From an uncultured Oscillospiraceae bacterium (lineage in GTDB: Bacteria; Bacillota; Clostridia; Oscillospirales; Oscillospiraceae): a DNA stretch of 37,109 nt. The stretch covers positions 1 to 37,109 of the forward strand of contig CAKTOH010000013.1 in assembly GCA_934589705.1 (NCBI GenBank). Direction: 5' to 3'. The position numbers and the translations under genes are program-made. The notes below the pieces were generated by a model. That model did not search any database and was not told where the DNA came from. It was given only the letters and a program-made list of their open reading frames with translations. Positions 1 through 7,101 of the stretch are shown in pieces; positions within the stretch are counted from its first letter, which is position 1, and each line of letters opens with the position of its first letter.

Positions 1-127
1 AATCCCTCAGTCAAAAATCAAAGATTTTTGCCAGCTCCCTTTACACAAGGGAGCCTTTGGGTGCTCCCGCACCAGTGGGTTTATCGATGTTTCTCAGAAG
101 AACCGGGAATTGTACCGCATTTGTTTT
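1..127 (+). repeat. R1 interspersed repeat, copy A
   Basis: About 127 bases that recur almost unchanged, in inverted orientation, at 29757-29888, and in part at 15391-15497. Order: CCCTCAGTC flank, a stem-loop with arms AAAAATC/GATTTTT, a second stem-loop (GCTCCCTT, TACAC, AAGGGAGC), then GGGTGCTCCCGCACCAGT and a tail ending near AACCGGGAATTGTACC. It abuts the 3' end of the trhA gene, so it may also act as its 3' untranslated region. No coding content is supported in it. Confidence 0.85.
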
Positions 128-129
128 CC

Positions 130-801
130 CTAAATGGCATACAGCAGCACGGCGAAATACTGGAGCACCGCGCCGAGAACCACAAAAATGTGGAACACCG
201 AGTGCATCCATTTTTTCGTCTTACCCAGGCCGTAGAGTACGGAGCCAATGGTGTAGGCAATGCCTCCCAGAAGCAGCAGTACAAAGCCGGGAACAGTGAG
301 CACCTGAATGGTCTGCTTCGCAAAGGGAATAATGGCCCAGCCCATGCCGATATAGCAGATCATGGAGAAGACGCTGTATTTTTTCAGGTCGATGGCCGTC
401 AGCACCGTGGCCAGCACCGCCAGCGCCCACTCAAAGCCGAACAGACTCCAGCCCAAGGCAGGATACAGCGGCCGGAAGGCGGACAGCAGCACTGGGGTAT
501 AGGTGCCGCTGATAAGGAAGTAAATGGTGCAGTGGTCGATGACCTGCATGACCTTCTTGCTCATGCCGGGCTTCAGCCCGTGGTACACGCTGGAAATGGT
601 GAACATGGTAATGAAGGTGGTGCCGTAGATGGTGCTGCCGACGATGCCCCAGTAGTCCTGGTTCAGCGCCGCCCGTACCACGCAGGTCAGCAGCACCACA
701 ACCCCCAGACCTCCGCCCACAATGTGGGTGATCATGTTCATGAGCTCTTCTCCCCGGGAGTAGTCGGGAAGATGCCGGTCGCATAGCTTTGTTCGTTTCA
801 T
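130..801 (-). CDS. trhA: TrhA/hemolysin III family membrane protein (PAQR superfamily)
   Basis: A 223-residue polytopic membrane protein of the hemolysin III/YqfA (TrhA) family, related to eukaryotic PAQR receptors; bacterial members are linked to membrane energetics and fluidity rather than proven haemolysis. About seven hydrophobic helices are visible. The family's metal-site motifs are present: SSVYH near the second helix, IDH shortly after, and HSVFH (HxxxH) close to the C terminus. The start at 801 is preferred because GAGGTG lies 7 bases upstream of ATG; the longer GTG alternative at 816 would overlap this Shine-Dalgarno. Transcribed divergently from the lysine riboswitch-lysA unit. The R1 repeat begins directly after its stop. 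Family assignment is secure; physiological role is inferred. Confidence 0.9.
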   Translation of the reverse strand: MKRTKLCDRHLPDYSRGEELMNMITHIVGGGLGVVVLLTCVVRAALNQDYWGIVGSTIYGTTFITMFTISSVYHGLKPGMSKKVMQVIDHCTIYFLISGTYTPVLLSAFRPLYPALGWSLFGFEWALAVLATVLTAIDLKKYSVFSMICYIGMGWAIIPFAKQTIQVLTVPGFVLLLLGGIAYTIGSVLYGLGKTKKWMHSVFHIFVVLGAVLQYFAVLLYAI

Positions 802-906
802 GGTTAAACACCTCACGTCGTTTTCTGCCTTTACCTTATCACAATTCCGGAAAAAGGCTACCTACTGCCCCCATTCTACCCTCTCTGACCGGGAGATAGA
901 GAAATT

Positions 907-919
907 CTACCCCGGGTAG
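907..919. promoter_or_regulatory. Short inverted repeat, possible operator
   Basis: CTACCC-C-GGGTAG, a 6-1-6 inverted repeat 14 bases upstream of the lysA -35 box, in the trhA/lysA divergent region. Another TCTACCC-like sequence lies near 877. Possible operator; no regulator is identified. Confidence 0.25.
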
Positions 920-932
920 AGGAAAAAGAGTG

Positions 933-961
933 TTGACAAAGGTATGTCCATAGCGTACAAT
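933..961 (+). promoter_or_regulatory. Sigma-A promoter of the lysine riboswitch-lysA unit
   Basis: TTGACA at 933-938 and TACAAT at 956-961 with a 17-base spacer. Predicted transcription start is about 968, just before the riboswitch aptamer. Confidence 0.85.
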
Positions 962-965
962 AACC

Positions 966-1135
966 CCAGTCACGGCTGAGGTTGCGGAAATGATGAGTAC
1001 CCGTTCGGTTTGGCAATTGCCGGATGCGGGAAGGGCATTTTCGCCGAAGGTTCTGTCTGCTGCCCGGCAGGCACCTCCTGGGGCCGCACAGAAGATGTGC
1101 GGAACTGTCATCCGCGGGTGTCCCAGCGCAATGCG
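966..1135 (+). ncRNA. Lysine riboswitch (L box) aptamer
   Basis: Leader RNA matching the conserved core of the lysine riboswitch in the right order: GAGGTTGCGG, then ATGAGTA, then GGGAAGGGC followed by CGCCGAAGG, then CTGGGGCCGC, and a helix closing with ACTGTCA near 1111. It sits between a consensus promoter and a rho-independent terminator upstream of a diaminopimelate decarboxylase gene, the expected arrangement for lysine-repressed transcription attenuation. The exact 3' boundary of the P1 stem is uncertain; I place it around 1130. Confidence 0.87.
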
Positions 1136-1181
1136 GTCAGGAACCCCGGATGTTGTGCTGCCGGGAAGACGTTGTGTTTTT

Positions 1182-1209
1182 CCTGTGCAGGTTCTGCGCA
1201 GGTTTTTTT
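1182..1209 (+). terminator. Riboswitch expression-platform terminator
   Basis: Stem CCTGTGCAG/CTGCGCAGG (nine pairs including one G-U) with a GTT loop, followed directly by seven T residues. Expected to form when lysine is bound, stopping transcription before lysA. Confidence 0.85.
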
Positions 1210-1256
1210 ATACTCGGAAGGCGGAAGCCCTGCCTTCCCGGAAAGAAGGAAGAAAT

Positions 1257-2528
1257 ATGAAAAAGACACCCTTTCTCACTCTGGAAAAGGCCCAGGAAAT
1301 CATCCGGGAGATTCCTACCCCCTTTCACATTTATGACGAGGCCGGTATCCGGGCCAATGCCCGGGCCCTGAAGGCGGCCTTTGCCTGGAATCCGGGCTAC
1401 CGGGAGTATTTTGCCGTGAAGGCTACGCCGAACCCCTATATTCTGCAAATTCTGAAGGAGGAGGGCTGCGGCTGTGACTGCGCCAGCTACGCCGAGCTGC
1501 TGCTTGCCGAGGCCGTGGGCTGCACCGGCCACGACGTGATGTTTTCCTCCAACGTGACCCCGGTGCAGGATATGCGTAAGGCCTGGGAAATGGGGGCTTA
1601 CATCAACCTGGACGACGCCACCTTTGTGAATTTCCTGGCAAAAATCGCCGGGGACAAGATGCCGGAGACCGTGTGCCTGCGCTACAATCCGGGCGGCTCC
1701 TTCTCCCTGGGCAATACCATTATGGATATGCCCCGGGATGCCAAGTACGGCATGACCGAGGATCAGATGGCCGGAGCCATCAATCGGCTGATGAAGCTGG
1801 GAGTGAAGCACTTCGGTATCCACGCCTTCCTGGCCTCCAATACCACCGCCAACGGCTATTACCCGGAGCTTGCCAGCCAGCTGTTCCGTCTGGCCGTCCG
1901 TCTGCGCAACGCTACCGGCTGCCACTTCTCCTTCGTCAACCTGTCCGGCGGCGTAGGGGTGGACTACCGCCCGGAGCAGCCCGCAAGTGACATTGCCCTC
2001 ATCGGCGAGGGGGTGCACATGAAGTACGACGAGATTCTGGCTCCCGCCGGTATGGACGACATTGCCATTTTCACCGAGCTGGGTCGGTTTATGCTGGCAC
2101 CCTACGGACATCTGATTTCCACGGTGCTTCACCAGAAGCACATCTACCGGGAGTATGTGGGTCTGGATGCCTGCGCCGCCAACCTGATGCGGCCTGCCAT
2201 GTACGGCGCCTACCACCACATTACCGTCCTGGGCAAGGAGGACGCGGCGCTGGATCATGTGTACGATGTCATCGGCGGCCTGTGCGAGAACAACGACAAG
2301 TTTGCCATCGATCGGAGTCTGCCGGAAATCGAAATCGGGGACATTCTGTGCATCCACGACACCGGCGCCCACGGCTTCTCCATGGGCTATAACTACAACG
2401 GCAAGCTGCGCTCCGCGGAGGTTCTTCTCCGGGCGGACGGAAGCTTCCAGCTCATCCGCCGGGCGGAGACCGTCAAGGATTATTTTGCCACTTTTGACTG
2501 CACGGAATTCAAATTCCCGGAAGAATAA
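1257..2528 (+). CDS. lysA: Diaminopimelate decarboxylase (divergent LysA)
   Basis: A 423-residue fold-type III PLP decarboxylase that should convert meso-diaminopimelate to lysine and CO2, the last lysine step. The PLP lysine is K55 in YFAVKATP. The C-terminal half carries the alanine-racemase-like beta domain with LCENNDKF and DTGAHGFSMGYNYNG, typical of LysA. It is divergent: the usual HIGSQ is replaced by HAFLAS, and the glycine-rich PLP-phosphate loop reads SGGVGVDY instead of GGGLG. The start at 1257 follows GAAGGAAGAA; a longer in-frame opening from 990 would run through the riboswitch and is rejected. The upstream lysine riboswitch independently supports a lysine-biosynthetic role. Other decarboxylases of the fold (carboxynorspermidine, ornithine) are less likely. 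Confidence 0.9.
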   Translation: MKKTPFLTLEKAQEIIREIPTPFHIYDEAGIRANARALKAAFAWNPGYREYFAVKATPNPYILQILKEEGCGCDCASYAELLLAEAVGCTGHDVMFSSNVTPVQDMRKAWEMGAYINLDDATFVNFLAKIAGDKMPETVCLRYNPGGSFSLGNTIMDMPRDAKYGMTEDQMAGAINRLMKLGVKHFGIHAFLASNTTANGYYPELASQLFRLAVRLRNATGCHFSFVNLSGGVGVDYRPEQPASDIALIGEGVHMKYDEILAPAGMDDIAIFTELGRFMLAPYGHLISTVLHQKHIYREYVGLDACAANLMRPAMYGAYHHITVLGKEDAALDHVYDVIGGLCENNDKFAIDRSLPEIEIGDILCIHDTGAHGFSMGYNYNGKLRSAEVLLRADGSFQLIRRAETVKDYFATFDCTEFKFPEE

Positions 2529-2593
2529 GGCACTTTGCACAAAAGACCTCCGGGATATTTGACGGCAAGCTGACAAAATAACAATAAAAATTC

Positions 2594-2622
2594 ATACTTT
2601 TCCTTTCCGAATGTGATATAAT
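2594..2622 (+). promoter_or_regulatory. Extended -10 promoter for the CBS gene
   Basis: TGATATAAT gives an extended -10 with TATAAT at 2617-2622. The -35 (ATACTT at 2594-2599) is weak. Predicted start about 2629. Confidence 0.6.
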
Positions 2623-2631
2623 AAAAGCAGT

Positions 2632-2673
2632 GAGAGGGGCACACCTCTCGGAATGCCCCGGCCATTGCCGGGG
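2632..2673 (+). promoter_or_regulatory. Structured 5' leader of the CBS gene (two hairpins)
   Basis: Two adjacent stem-loops follow the predicted start: GAGAGG/CCTCTC at 2632-2649 and CCCCGGC-CATT-GCCGGGG at 2656-2673. No T-run follows and no known riboswitch class is recognised. Could stabilise the mRNA or modulate translation. Confidence 0.45.
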
Positions 2674-2706
2674 GCTTCCGAAGCCCTGAGCGAAAAGGAG
2701 TAAGCA

Positions 2707-3120
2707 ATGAATAATATCTTATTTTTCCTGACACCGAAGGCAATGTGTGCGTATCTGCACGATGATTTTACCATTCGGCAGGCTCTGGAGAAAATGGAGG
2801 GCTCCGGCTACGCGGCTCTGCCCATCCTGAACCGCCGGGGAGAATACCGGGGTACCCTGACAGAAGGCGACCTGCTGTGGGCACTGAAGAACATGTGCTA
2901 TATGGATATGCGTCAGGCGGAGGCCCGGCGGATTATGGAGATTGCCCGAAGAAGGGACAACGTCCCCGTCCGGATCACCGCCTCCATGCACGATCTGATT
3001 GACCGGGCATCCAACCAGAACTTTGTTCCCGTAGTGGATGACTACGGCGCGTTCATCGGCCTCATTACCCGGAAGGCCATCATTCAGTATTGCCGGGATC
3101 GGCTCTTTGCGGAAGACTAA
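2707..3120 (+). CDS. CBS-domain pair protein
   Basis: A 137-residue protein made almost entirely of two CBS motifs (a Bateman module), roughly residues 15-65 and 80-130. Each ends with the usual strand-loop pattern (LPILNRRGEYRGTLTEGDLLWAL and VPVVDDYGAFIGLITRKAI). Stand-alone CBS pairs of this size in Bacillota include DarB/CbpB, which binds c-di-AMP and regulates (p)ppGpp and pyruvate carboxylase; that parallel is inference from size and architecture. AAAGGAG precedes the ATG. It has its own promoter and structured leader and ends at a strong bidirectional terminator, so it is monocistronic. Confidence 0.85.
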   Translation: MNNILFFLTPKAMCAYLHDDFTIRQALEKMEGSGYAALPILNRRGEYRGTLTEGDLLWALKNMCYMDMRQAEARRIMEIARRRDNVPVRITASMHDLIDRASNQNFVPVVDDYGAFIGLITRKAIIQYCRDRLFAED

Positions 3121-3132
3121 AGTACATAAGAA

Positions 3133-3166
3133 GCGGGGCACTGCATATGCAGTGCCCCGCATTTTC
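3133..3166. terminator. Bidirectional terminator between convergent genes
   Basis: Perfect palindrome at 3133-3160 (GCGGGGCACTGCA arms) followed by ATTTTCC on the + strand. It serves the CBS gene and the convergent lipoprotein gene. Confidence 0.8.
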
Positions 3167-4978
3167 CTATTTCAGATATTGCTCCCAGCGGTAGGATTCG
3201 CCCTTCAGACCGTAGGCCTCCCGGATGGCCCGGCAGACACAGGCCAGCTTTTCCTGCATCACCGGAGACTGAAACAGTTCCTCATTTCCTTCGGTCATGG
3301 CGCATTCCAGAATCCGCGCCCGATCCTCCTTGGGGAAGGACATGCTGTACCGGTCGATAAAGGAACGGGTTTCCGGCTGCAAATACTGGTCTGCCTGACG
3401 GGCGGCGTTGGCGGCGTAGTCGTAGTCATAGGCAAAATCCGCCGGATTCAGGGCATCCCACCGGTCAAAGGCGGCGCTGTCCGTCAGCAGCCGGGTCTCC
3501 ATCACATGGTACATTTCGTGGTACAGTGCCCGCTGGGCGTACTGTCCCAGGGCCAGGGCGATGTAGGCGTCTTCGCCCTGGAAAAACTGCACGCCGTTGG
3601 CTTTTGCCACACTTCCCGAGGCGGGAGAACCTTGGATTTCCCGCACCAGGCAGAAGCTCAGGGAGGGAAAATGTTCCCAGATTCCGGCGAAAATCTCCGC
3701 CGGAAAATCGCTGAGCCACTTGTCCAACTCGGTCAGCTCCTGTTCCAGCACCGGCACCAGATACTCGGTTTCAAAGCGATAGTCCCAGGGCATGACGGAA
3801 AGGGGATCTTCTCCGATGAGAATCCCAATGCCCCGGCGTTCGCCCATTTGCCGGGCGAGCCTTTGGCACCGGGCAAGCCCGGCGGTGTCCGGAGATTCCC
3901 GTGTATATCGGGGACCAATGTAGACCTGAGTGCTTTCCACACGGGTTTCTCCGACGCTTAAATCCCAGAGGCACAGCACCTCGTCTCCGGCGATGTCCCG
4001 CAGAAGAAGCCACAGCCCGGATTCCCCCTGAGATACCGCGGACAAAACCTGATACTGGCCGATAAGCTTCAGGGTGTTTGTCCGATGGCCGGTTTCCAGA
4101 TCGTAGCAATCCAGGGTCAAGTCCTTTGTGACACTGATTGCCCGGTTTTCCCCGGGCAGAAAAAAGCAATCGGCGGAAATATCCCTGGGGGTCAGTTGGC
4201 GGGGTGCGCTGCCTGCCTGACCGAAAAGGGACAGCCGGACGCTGCCTTCCGGAACCGAGGCAAAGTAATCGCTGCCCGTTACCGTCAGGCGCACATCTGC
4301 CGCGGATTCCTGAAGGAGAGCGCCGGTTTGGGCTGAAAGAAACTGGGTGCGCGTTTCGCCGCCGTCCTGAATTTGACATTGGAGAATACCGCCGGGGTGG
4401 ACTTCAACCAGCACCTGGCCGGAATAATCCTGCTCCCGGACACACCGGCGAATGCCGCTGTCCAGGTTCCAGGCGCGGATGGCATCCTTGGTGCAGTAGT
4501 ATAGGGTATTGTCCTCTCCGGAATAGATGGGCGTGCCCACTAGCCCCTCCGGGGCGGCAATCCGGCTGATTTCCGTCAGCCGGGTGCTGAGCACCAGGGT
4601 TTCCCGTCGGCTGGAATCAAAGCAGGAGAGGGTACCGGAATCCAGGTGCAGTTCCTCCGCGGGCAGGAAGAAGGGCAGACAATCGTCAGCCAGCACGGTC
4701 AGGCTTTCCCTGTCCATCAGAATCAGCTCGGTGGTGTCCTCGCCGGACAGCAGAAGCAGCTTCTCCCCCAAGGGAACCATCGCCTGAACGTTCCACTCCA
4801 GCGGATAGACCCTCAGAGCCTCCGGGGCGGACTGGGCCAGGGGATGACCGGGCACATACTCCGGTGCCGGAAGCTCAGCCGCCTGGGTGGGTTCGGGAGG
4901 GGGGACAGGCTGGACAGGATTGCTTTGGCATCCCCAAAGCACCAGGCAGCACAGCAGCAGGGGGAAAAGTCGCTTCAT
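3167..4978 (-). CDS. Lipoprotein with repeat-rich N-terminal region and C-terminal HExxH metallopeptidase domain
   Basis: A 603-residue secreted lipoprotein. Residues 1-17 form a signal peptide with lipobox LWGC (Cys17), then a proline-rich linker to about 45. Residues 60-350 are a series of short beta-rich segments (LILMDRESLTVL, LYYCTKDAIRAWNLDSG, LTLDCYDLETGH, VLCLWDLSVGE) that resemble beta-propeller blades. The C-terminal 200 residues look like a zinc metallopeptidase: HEMYH at 487-491 supplies HExxH, with a candidate third ligand in ECAMTEG near 558. I cannot name a characterised family. It is the last gene of an operon, two bases after the DUF6472 gene. Likely an extracytoplasmic enzyme or sensor; substrate unknown. 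Confidence 0.8.
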   Translation of the reverse strand: MKRLFPLLLCCLVLWGCQSNPVQPVPPPEPTQAAELPAPEYVPGHPLAQSAPEALRVYPLEWNVQAMVPLGEKLLLLSGEDTTELILMDRESLTVLADDCLPFFLPAEELHLDSGTLSCFDSSRRETLVLSTRLTEISRIAAPEGLVGTPIYSGEDNTLYYCTKDAIRAWNLDSGIRRCVREQDYSGQVLVEVHPGGILQCQIQDGGETRTQFLSAQTGALLQESAADVRLTVTGSDYFASVPEGSVRLSLFGQAGSAPRQLTPRDISADCFFLPGENRAISVTKDLTLDCYDLETGHRTNTLKLIGQYQVLSAVSQGESGLWLLLRDIAGDEVLCLWDLSVGETRVESTQVYIGPRYTRESPDTAGLARCQRLARQMGERRGIGILIGEDPLSVMPWDYRFETEYLVPVLEQELTELDKWLSDFPAEIFAGIWEHFPSLSFCLVREIQGSPASGSVAKANGVQFFQGEDAYIALALGQYAQRALYHEMYHVMETRLLTDSAAFDRWDALNPADFAYDYDYAANAARQADQYLQPETRSFIDRYSMSFPKEDRARILECAMTEGNEELFQSPVMQEKLACVCRAIREAYGLKGESYRWEQYLK

Positions 4979-4980
4979 AT

Positions 4981-5157
4981 CTATTGTCTCCTTGCGAGGG
5001 TGTAGTCATCGCCCTGGCGGAAGAAGGGGCAATGCTGGCTTCGGGAGTTCATGATCTGATAGACCTCATCCTCGTCTAAGTCCATCATGCAGTAATACTC
5101 ATCGTACTCCTCATCATAATCATAATACCAGCAGTTGTCGCATTCTGTCGAATTCAT
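4981..5157 (-). CDS. DUF6472-like small acidic cysteine protein
   Basis: A 58-residue protein with CDNCWYYDYDEEYDEYYC and DLDEDE followed by CPFFR and DDY, the signature I associate with the clostridial DUF6472 family; function unknown. Four cysteines in a CxxC...C...C pattern suggest metal binding. Two starts are possible. The ATG at 5163 overlaps the upstream stop as ATGA but touches the Shine-Dalgarno, whereas the ATG at 5157 lies six bases after GGAGGA and is preferred. It lies between yfcE and the metallopeptidase lipoprotein and is probably translationally coupled to both. Confidence 0.8.
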   Translation of the reverse strand: MNSTECDNCWYYDYDEEYDEYYCMMDLDEDEVYQIMNSRSQHCPFFRQGDDYTLARRQ

Positions 5158-5159
5158 GC

Positions 5160-5675
5160 TCATTCCTCCAAAATCCGAACAAAAAATTCTCCGTTTTCGT
5201 AAATCAGACAGCTGTGGCTGCCATCCTTGGGAATGGAGACGCTGCCGGGATTCAGGCAGCGGATGCCGCTATGGACTTCATCCAGCTTCACATGGGTGTG
5301 ACCGAAGAGGAACACCGAGCCTGCGGGCAGCGGGGGAAGATTGTCGGGGTTTGCGTGATGACCGTGGGTCAGGTAGAAGGTTTTCCCATCCAGCAGCAGC
5401 TGGGAAAACTCCGCAAGGCAGGGGAAGGGGAGCACCATCTGGTCAACCTCCGCCTCGCAGTTGCCCCGGACGGCGATGATTTTGTCCTTGAGGGCAGACA
5501 GCATGGGAATGACCTTTTTTGGTGCGTAGTCCCGGGGCAGGTCGTTCCGGGGGCCGTGGTAGAGCAGGTCGCCCAGCAGGATAATTCTGTCCGGTTGCTC
5601 CTTCTCAATCAAATCCATCAGCTTTTCGCACCAGAAGGCGGAGCCGTGGATATCGGACGCAATTACAAGTTTCAT
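5160..5675 (-). CDS. yfcE: YfcE/MJ0936-family metallophosphodiesterase
   Basis: A 171-residue calcineurin-like phosphoesterase with the full set of dinuclear metal motifs: SDIHG near residue 7, LLGDLLYHGPR, RGNCE, LTHGHH and FGHTHVK. Members hydrolyse phosphodiesters such as bis-pNPP; the natural substrate is usually unknown. GGAGG lies seven bases before ATG. It heads a three-gene operon with the DUF6472 protein and the lipoprotein. A GC-rich hairpin followed by GTTTTT lies just before its ribosome-binding site. Confidence 0.92.
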   Translation of the reverse strand: MKLVIASDIHGSAFWCEKLMDLIEKEQPDRIILLGDLLYHGPRNDLPRDYAPKKVIPMLSALKDKIIAVRGNCEAEVDQMVLPFPCLAEFSQLLLDGKTFYLTHGHHANPDNLPPLPAGSVFLFGHTHVKLDEVHSGIRCLNPGSVSIPKDGSHSCLIYENGEFFVRILEE

Positions 5676-5692
5676 AGGTTACCTCCAAAAAC

Positions 5693-5711
5693 AGCGGGGC
5701 AATGCCCCGCT
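5693..5711 (-). terminator. Hairpin with T-run immediately upstream of yfcE
   Basis: AGCGGGGC-ATT-GCCCCGCT read on the - strand and followed by GTTTTT, ending a few bases before the yfcE Shine-Dalgarno. It may be an attenuator or insulate yfcE from upstream transcription. Confidence 0.5.
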
Positions 5712-5740
5712 CAGTGTATTAAAAAGTCTAAGAATATGCT

Positions 5741-5845
5741 GTCCTTGCGCACCAGTGGCGCTCCGCGCAGCGAATCAAAATCCTGATGACTGTCAGTGAC
5801 AGTCATACCTTAATGCAGCGCAGCACTGGCTCGCAAAGACACTGT
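5741..5845 (+). repeat. R2-related repeat copy (short form)
   Basis: CCAGTGGCGCTCCGCGCAG, AATCAAAAT..TGACTG, an inverted TGACTGTCA/TGACAGTCA segment and CATACCTTAATG match 15157-15226 closely. The ends TTGCGCACCAGTG and CACTGGCTCGCAA form the inverted termini of the R2 family. Non-coding; it fills most of the 207-base gap between yfcE and the DUF1643 gene. Confidence 0.75.
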
Positions 5846-5882
5846 ATTTTGGTAGCCTGAGTAGGGAACAATCCCTGCCGGT

Positions 5883-6497
5883 TTATAGTGTTTCTAAGTA
5901 AGCCTTTACATCAAAGGGTTTCAGCTTTTCATCCTTGCGCAGATACAGGGGATGGTGGGGATGCCCCTTTTTTGTAATGGCTCCGGCGCAGTACCAGCTG
6001 GCGCCGAATTCCTCTCCGGCGGCGACCAAGTCCCGGACGCAGTCAGGCAGATATTTCCGCTTTTCAATGATGGCTCCCCAGGCTGCCCAGACGGCTGGGC
6101 AATCGGAGATGGAGAGAATGTACCGGAAGGCTTCCAGATTCTCCCGGTGCAGAGCCGGGTTATAGACCTTCTCCATATCATCCGGAGAGGTGGCACGCTG
6201 GGCATAGACGTTGAACATGAGAAAGCTGTCGTAGCCGTTGCCCAGAGCGATCCGCTCCACGGACTTGAGGGTGTTGTCCAGGGCATCCGGCTTGGCCGTG
6301 GAGGGGTTGATGCCGATGCAGATCAGAGGATTTTTCCCCCTCGTGCCCAGCAGATACCGGTATTCCGAGTAGAAATTGGGGGCATAGAGCCATTTTTCAA
6401 TGTCGTACTCCGGGGAGGGGGTATTGGCGGCGGCCAGAGCCTCCCGGAAGGTCAGCAGGGAAAGGGCAGTGGTAGGCGCGCTGGGAATGTGAGCCAT
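5883..6497 (-). CDS. DUF1643-family protein
   Basis: A 204-residue soluble protein of the DUF1643 family, whose hallmark segments are visible: YRYLLGTRG, LICIGINPSTAK, DNTLKSVERIA, FLMFNVYAQRAT, AAWG and the C-terminal KKGHPHHPLYL. Biochemical function is not established. The start at 6497 is chosen because its ATG overlaps the preceding gene's TGA (TGATG) and lies eight bases after GGAGG. It is the last gene of the XRE-cyclo-ligase operon, and R2 repeat sequence lies downstream. Confidence 0.85.
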   Translation of the reverse strand: MAHIPSAPTTALSLLTFREALAAANTPSPEYDIEKWLYAPNFYSEYRYLLGTRGKNPLICIGINPSTAKPDALDNTLKSVERIALGNGYDSFLMFNVYAQRATSPDDMEKVYNPALHRENLEAFRYILSISDCPAVWAAWGAIIEKRKYLPDCVRDLVAAGEEFGASWYCAGAITKKGHPHHPLYLRKDEKLKPFDVKAYLETL

Positions 6498-7075
6498 CAG
6501 ACATCCTCCACAGTGGGAAACCACAGGCTCTGGCTGGGGTCGTGAAAGTCACAGCTTTCCGGCTCCCGGCCGGTCTGGCGGCACCAGCCGGCAAAGGCGG
6601 CATCCAGGAAGGGGTAGACCCCGTCCATGGTGGACTGGAGGCTCAGCGTGTTCCCGTCCGACAGATACAGCTCAATGACCACATTGCCGCCCTGAATCAG
6701 GTACAGCTTCTGGCCTCGAATCTGGTCATACCGATAAGCAAGGGATTTCTTGGCGAATTTTGACAAAAGGAAGGTGTCCTGGTCGTAGAAAACGCCAAAG
6801 CTCAGGTAGAACACCGCCAGCCCGGCGCCCATCAGCAGCACGATGACGCCGCCCCAGAGCAGAACCCGGTCGCCTTTGATTCCGGCGCAGATAGCCATAA
6901 TGCCCAGGGCGGACAGAATCACGCCGAAAAGGCCGTACCGTTTGTTGGCCCGGACGGCCAGACCGCTCATGTGCTGAGCCTTACTGCGGAAGAGCTTGGC
7001 GAAGGCCTTGTCCACAAGGCGGCACAGGCCGAACACAATGGCGGCGACGAGAATAATAACGATGGCAGTTGACAT
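6497..7075 (-). CDS. Membrane protein with C-terminal soluble domain
   Basis: A 192-residue protein I do not recognise. Three hydrophobic segments are visible at about residues 3-20, 47-66 and 70-95, followed by a 95-residue cytosolic-looking domain rich in beta strands (KSLAYRYDQIRGQKLYLIQGG, VVIELYLSDGNTLSLQS). That domain resembles bacterial PH-like domains, but this is a weak inference. GGAGAAATT precedes ATG. It lies between the cyclo-ligase gene (26-base gap) and the DUF1643 gene (overlap), so it is part of the same transcript. Confidence 0.75.
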   Translation of the reverse strand: MSTAIVIILVAAIVFGLCRLVDKAFAKLFRSKAQHMSGLAVRANKRYGLFGVILSALGIMAICAGIKGDRVLLWGGVIVLLMGAGLAVFYLSFGVFYDQDTFLLSKFAKKSLAYRYDQIRGQKLYLIQGGNVVIELYLSDGNTLSLQSTMDGVYPFLDAAFAGWCRQTGREPESCDFHDPSQSLWFPTVEDV

Positions 7076-7101
7076 AATTTCTCCTTTGATTCAGCAGTCG
7101 C

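Noticed and set aside
28..786. Long + strand open frame of 252 codons over the trhA gene
   Set aside because: It is antisense to trhA, whose frame shows clear membrane helices and family motifs; the + translation is glycine-, histidine- and glutamine-rich as expected of a shadow, with no ribosome-binding site.
1137..2576. 479-codon - strand open frame across lysA
   Set aside because: Shadow of lysA caused by high GC at third codon positions. It lacks any recognisable domain and runs into the riboswitch region.
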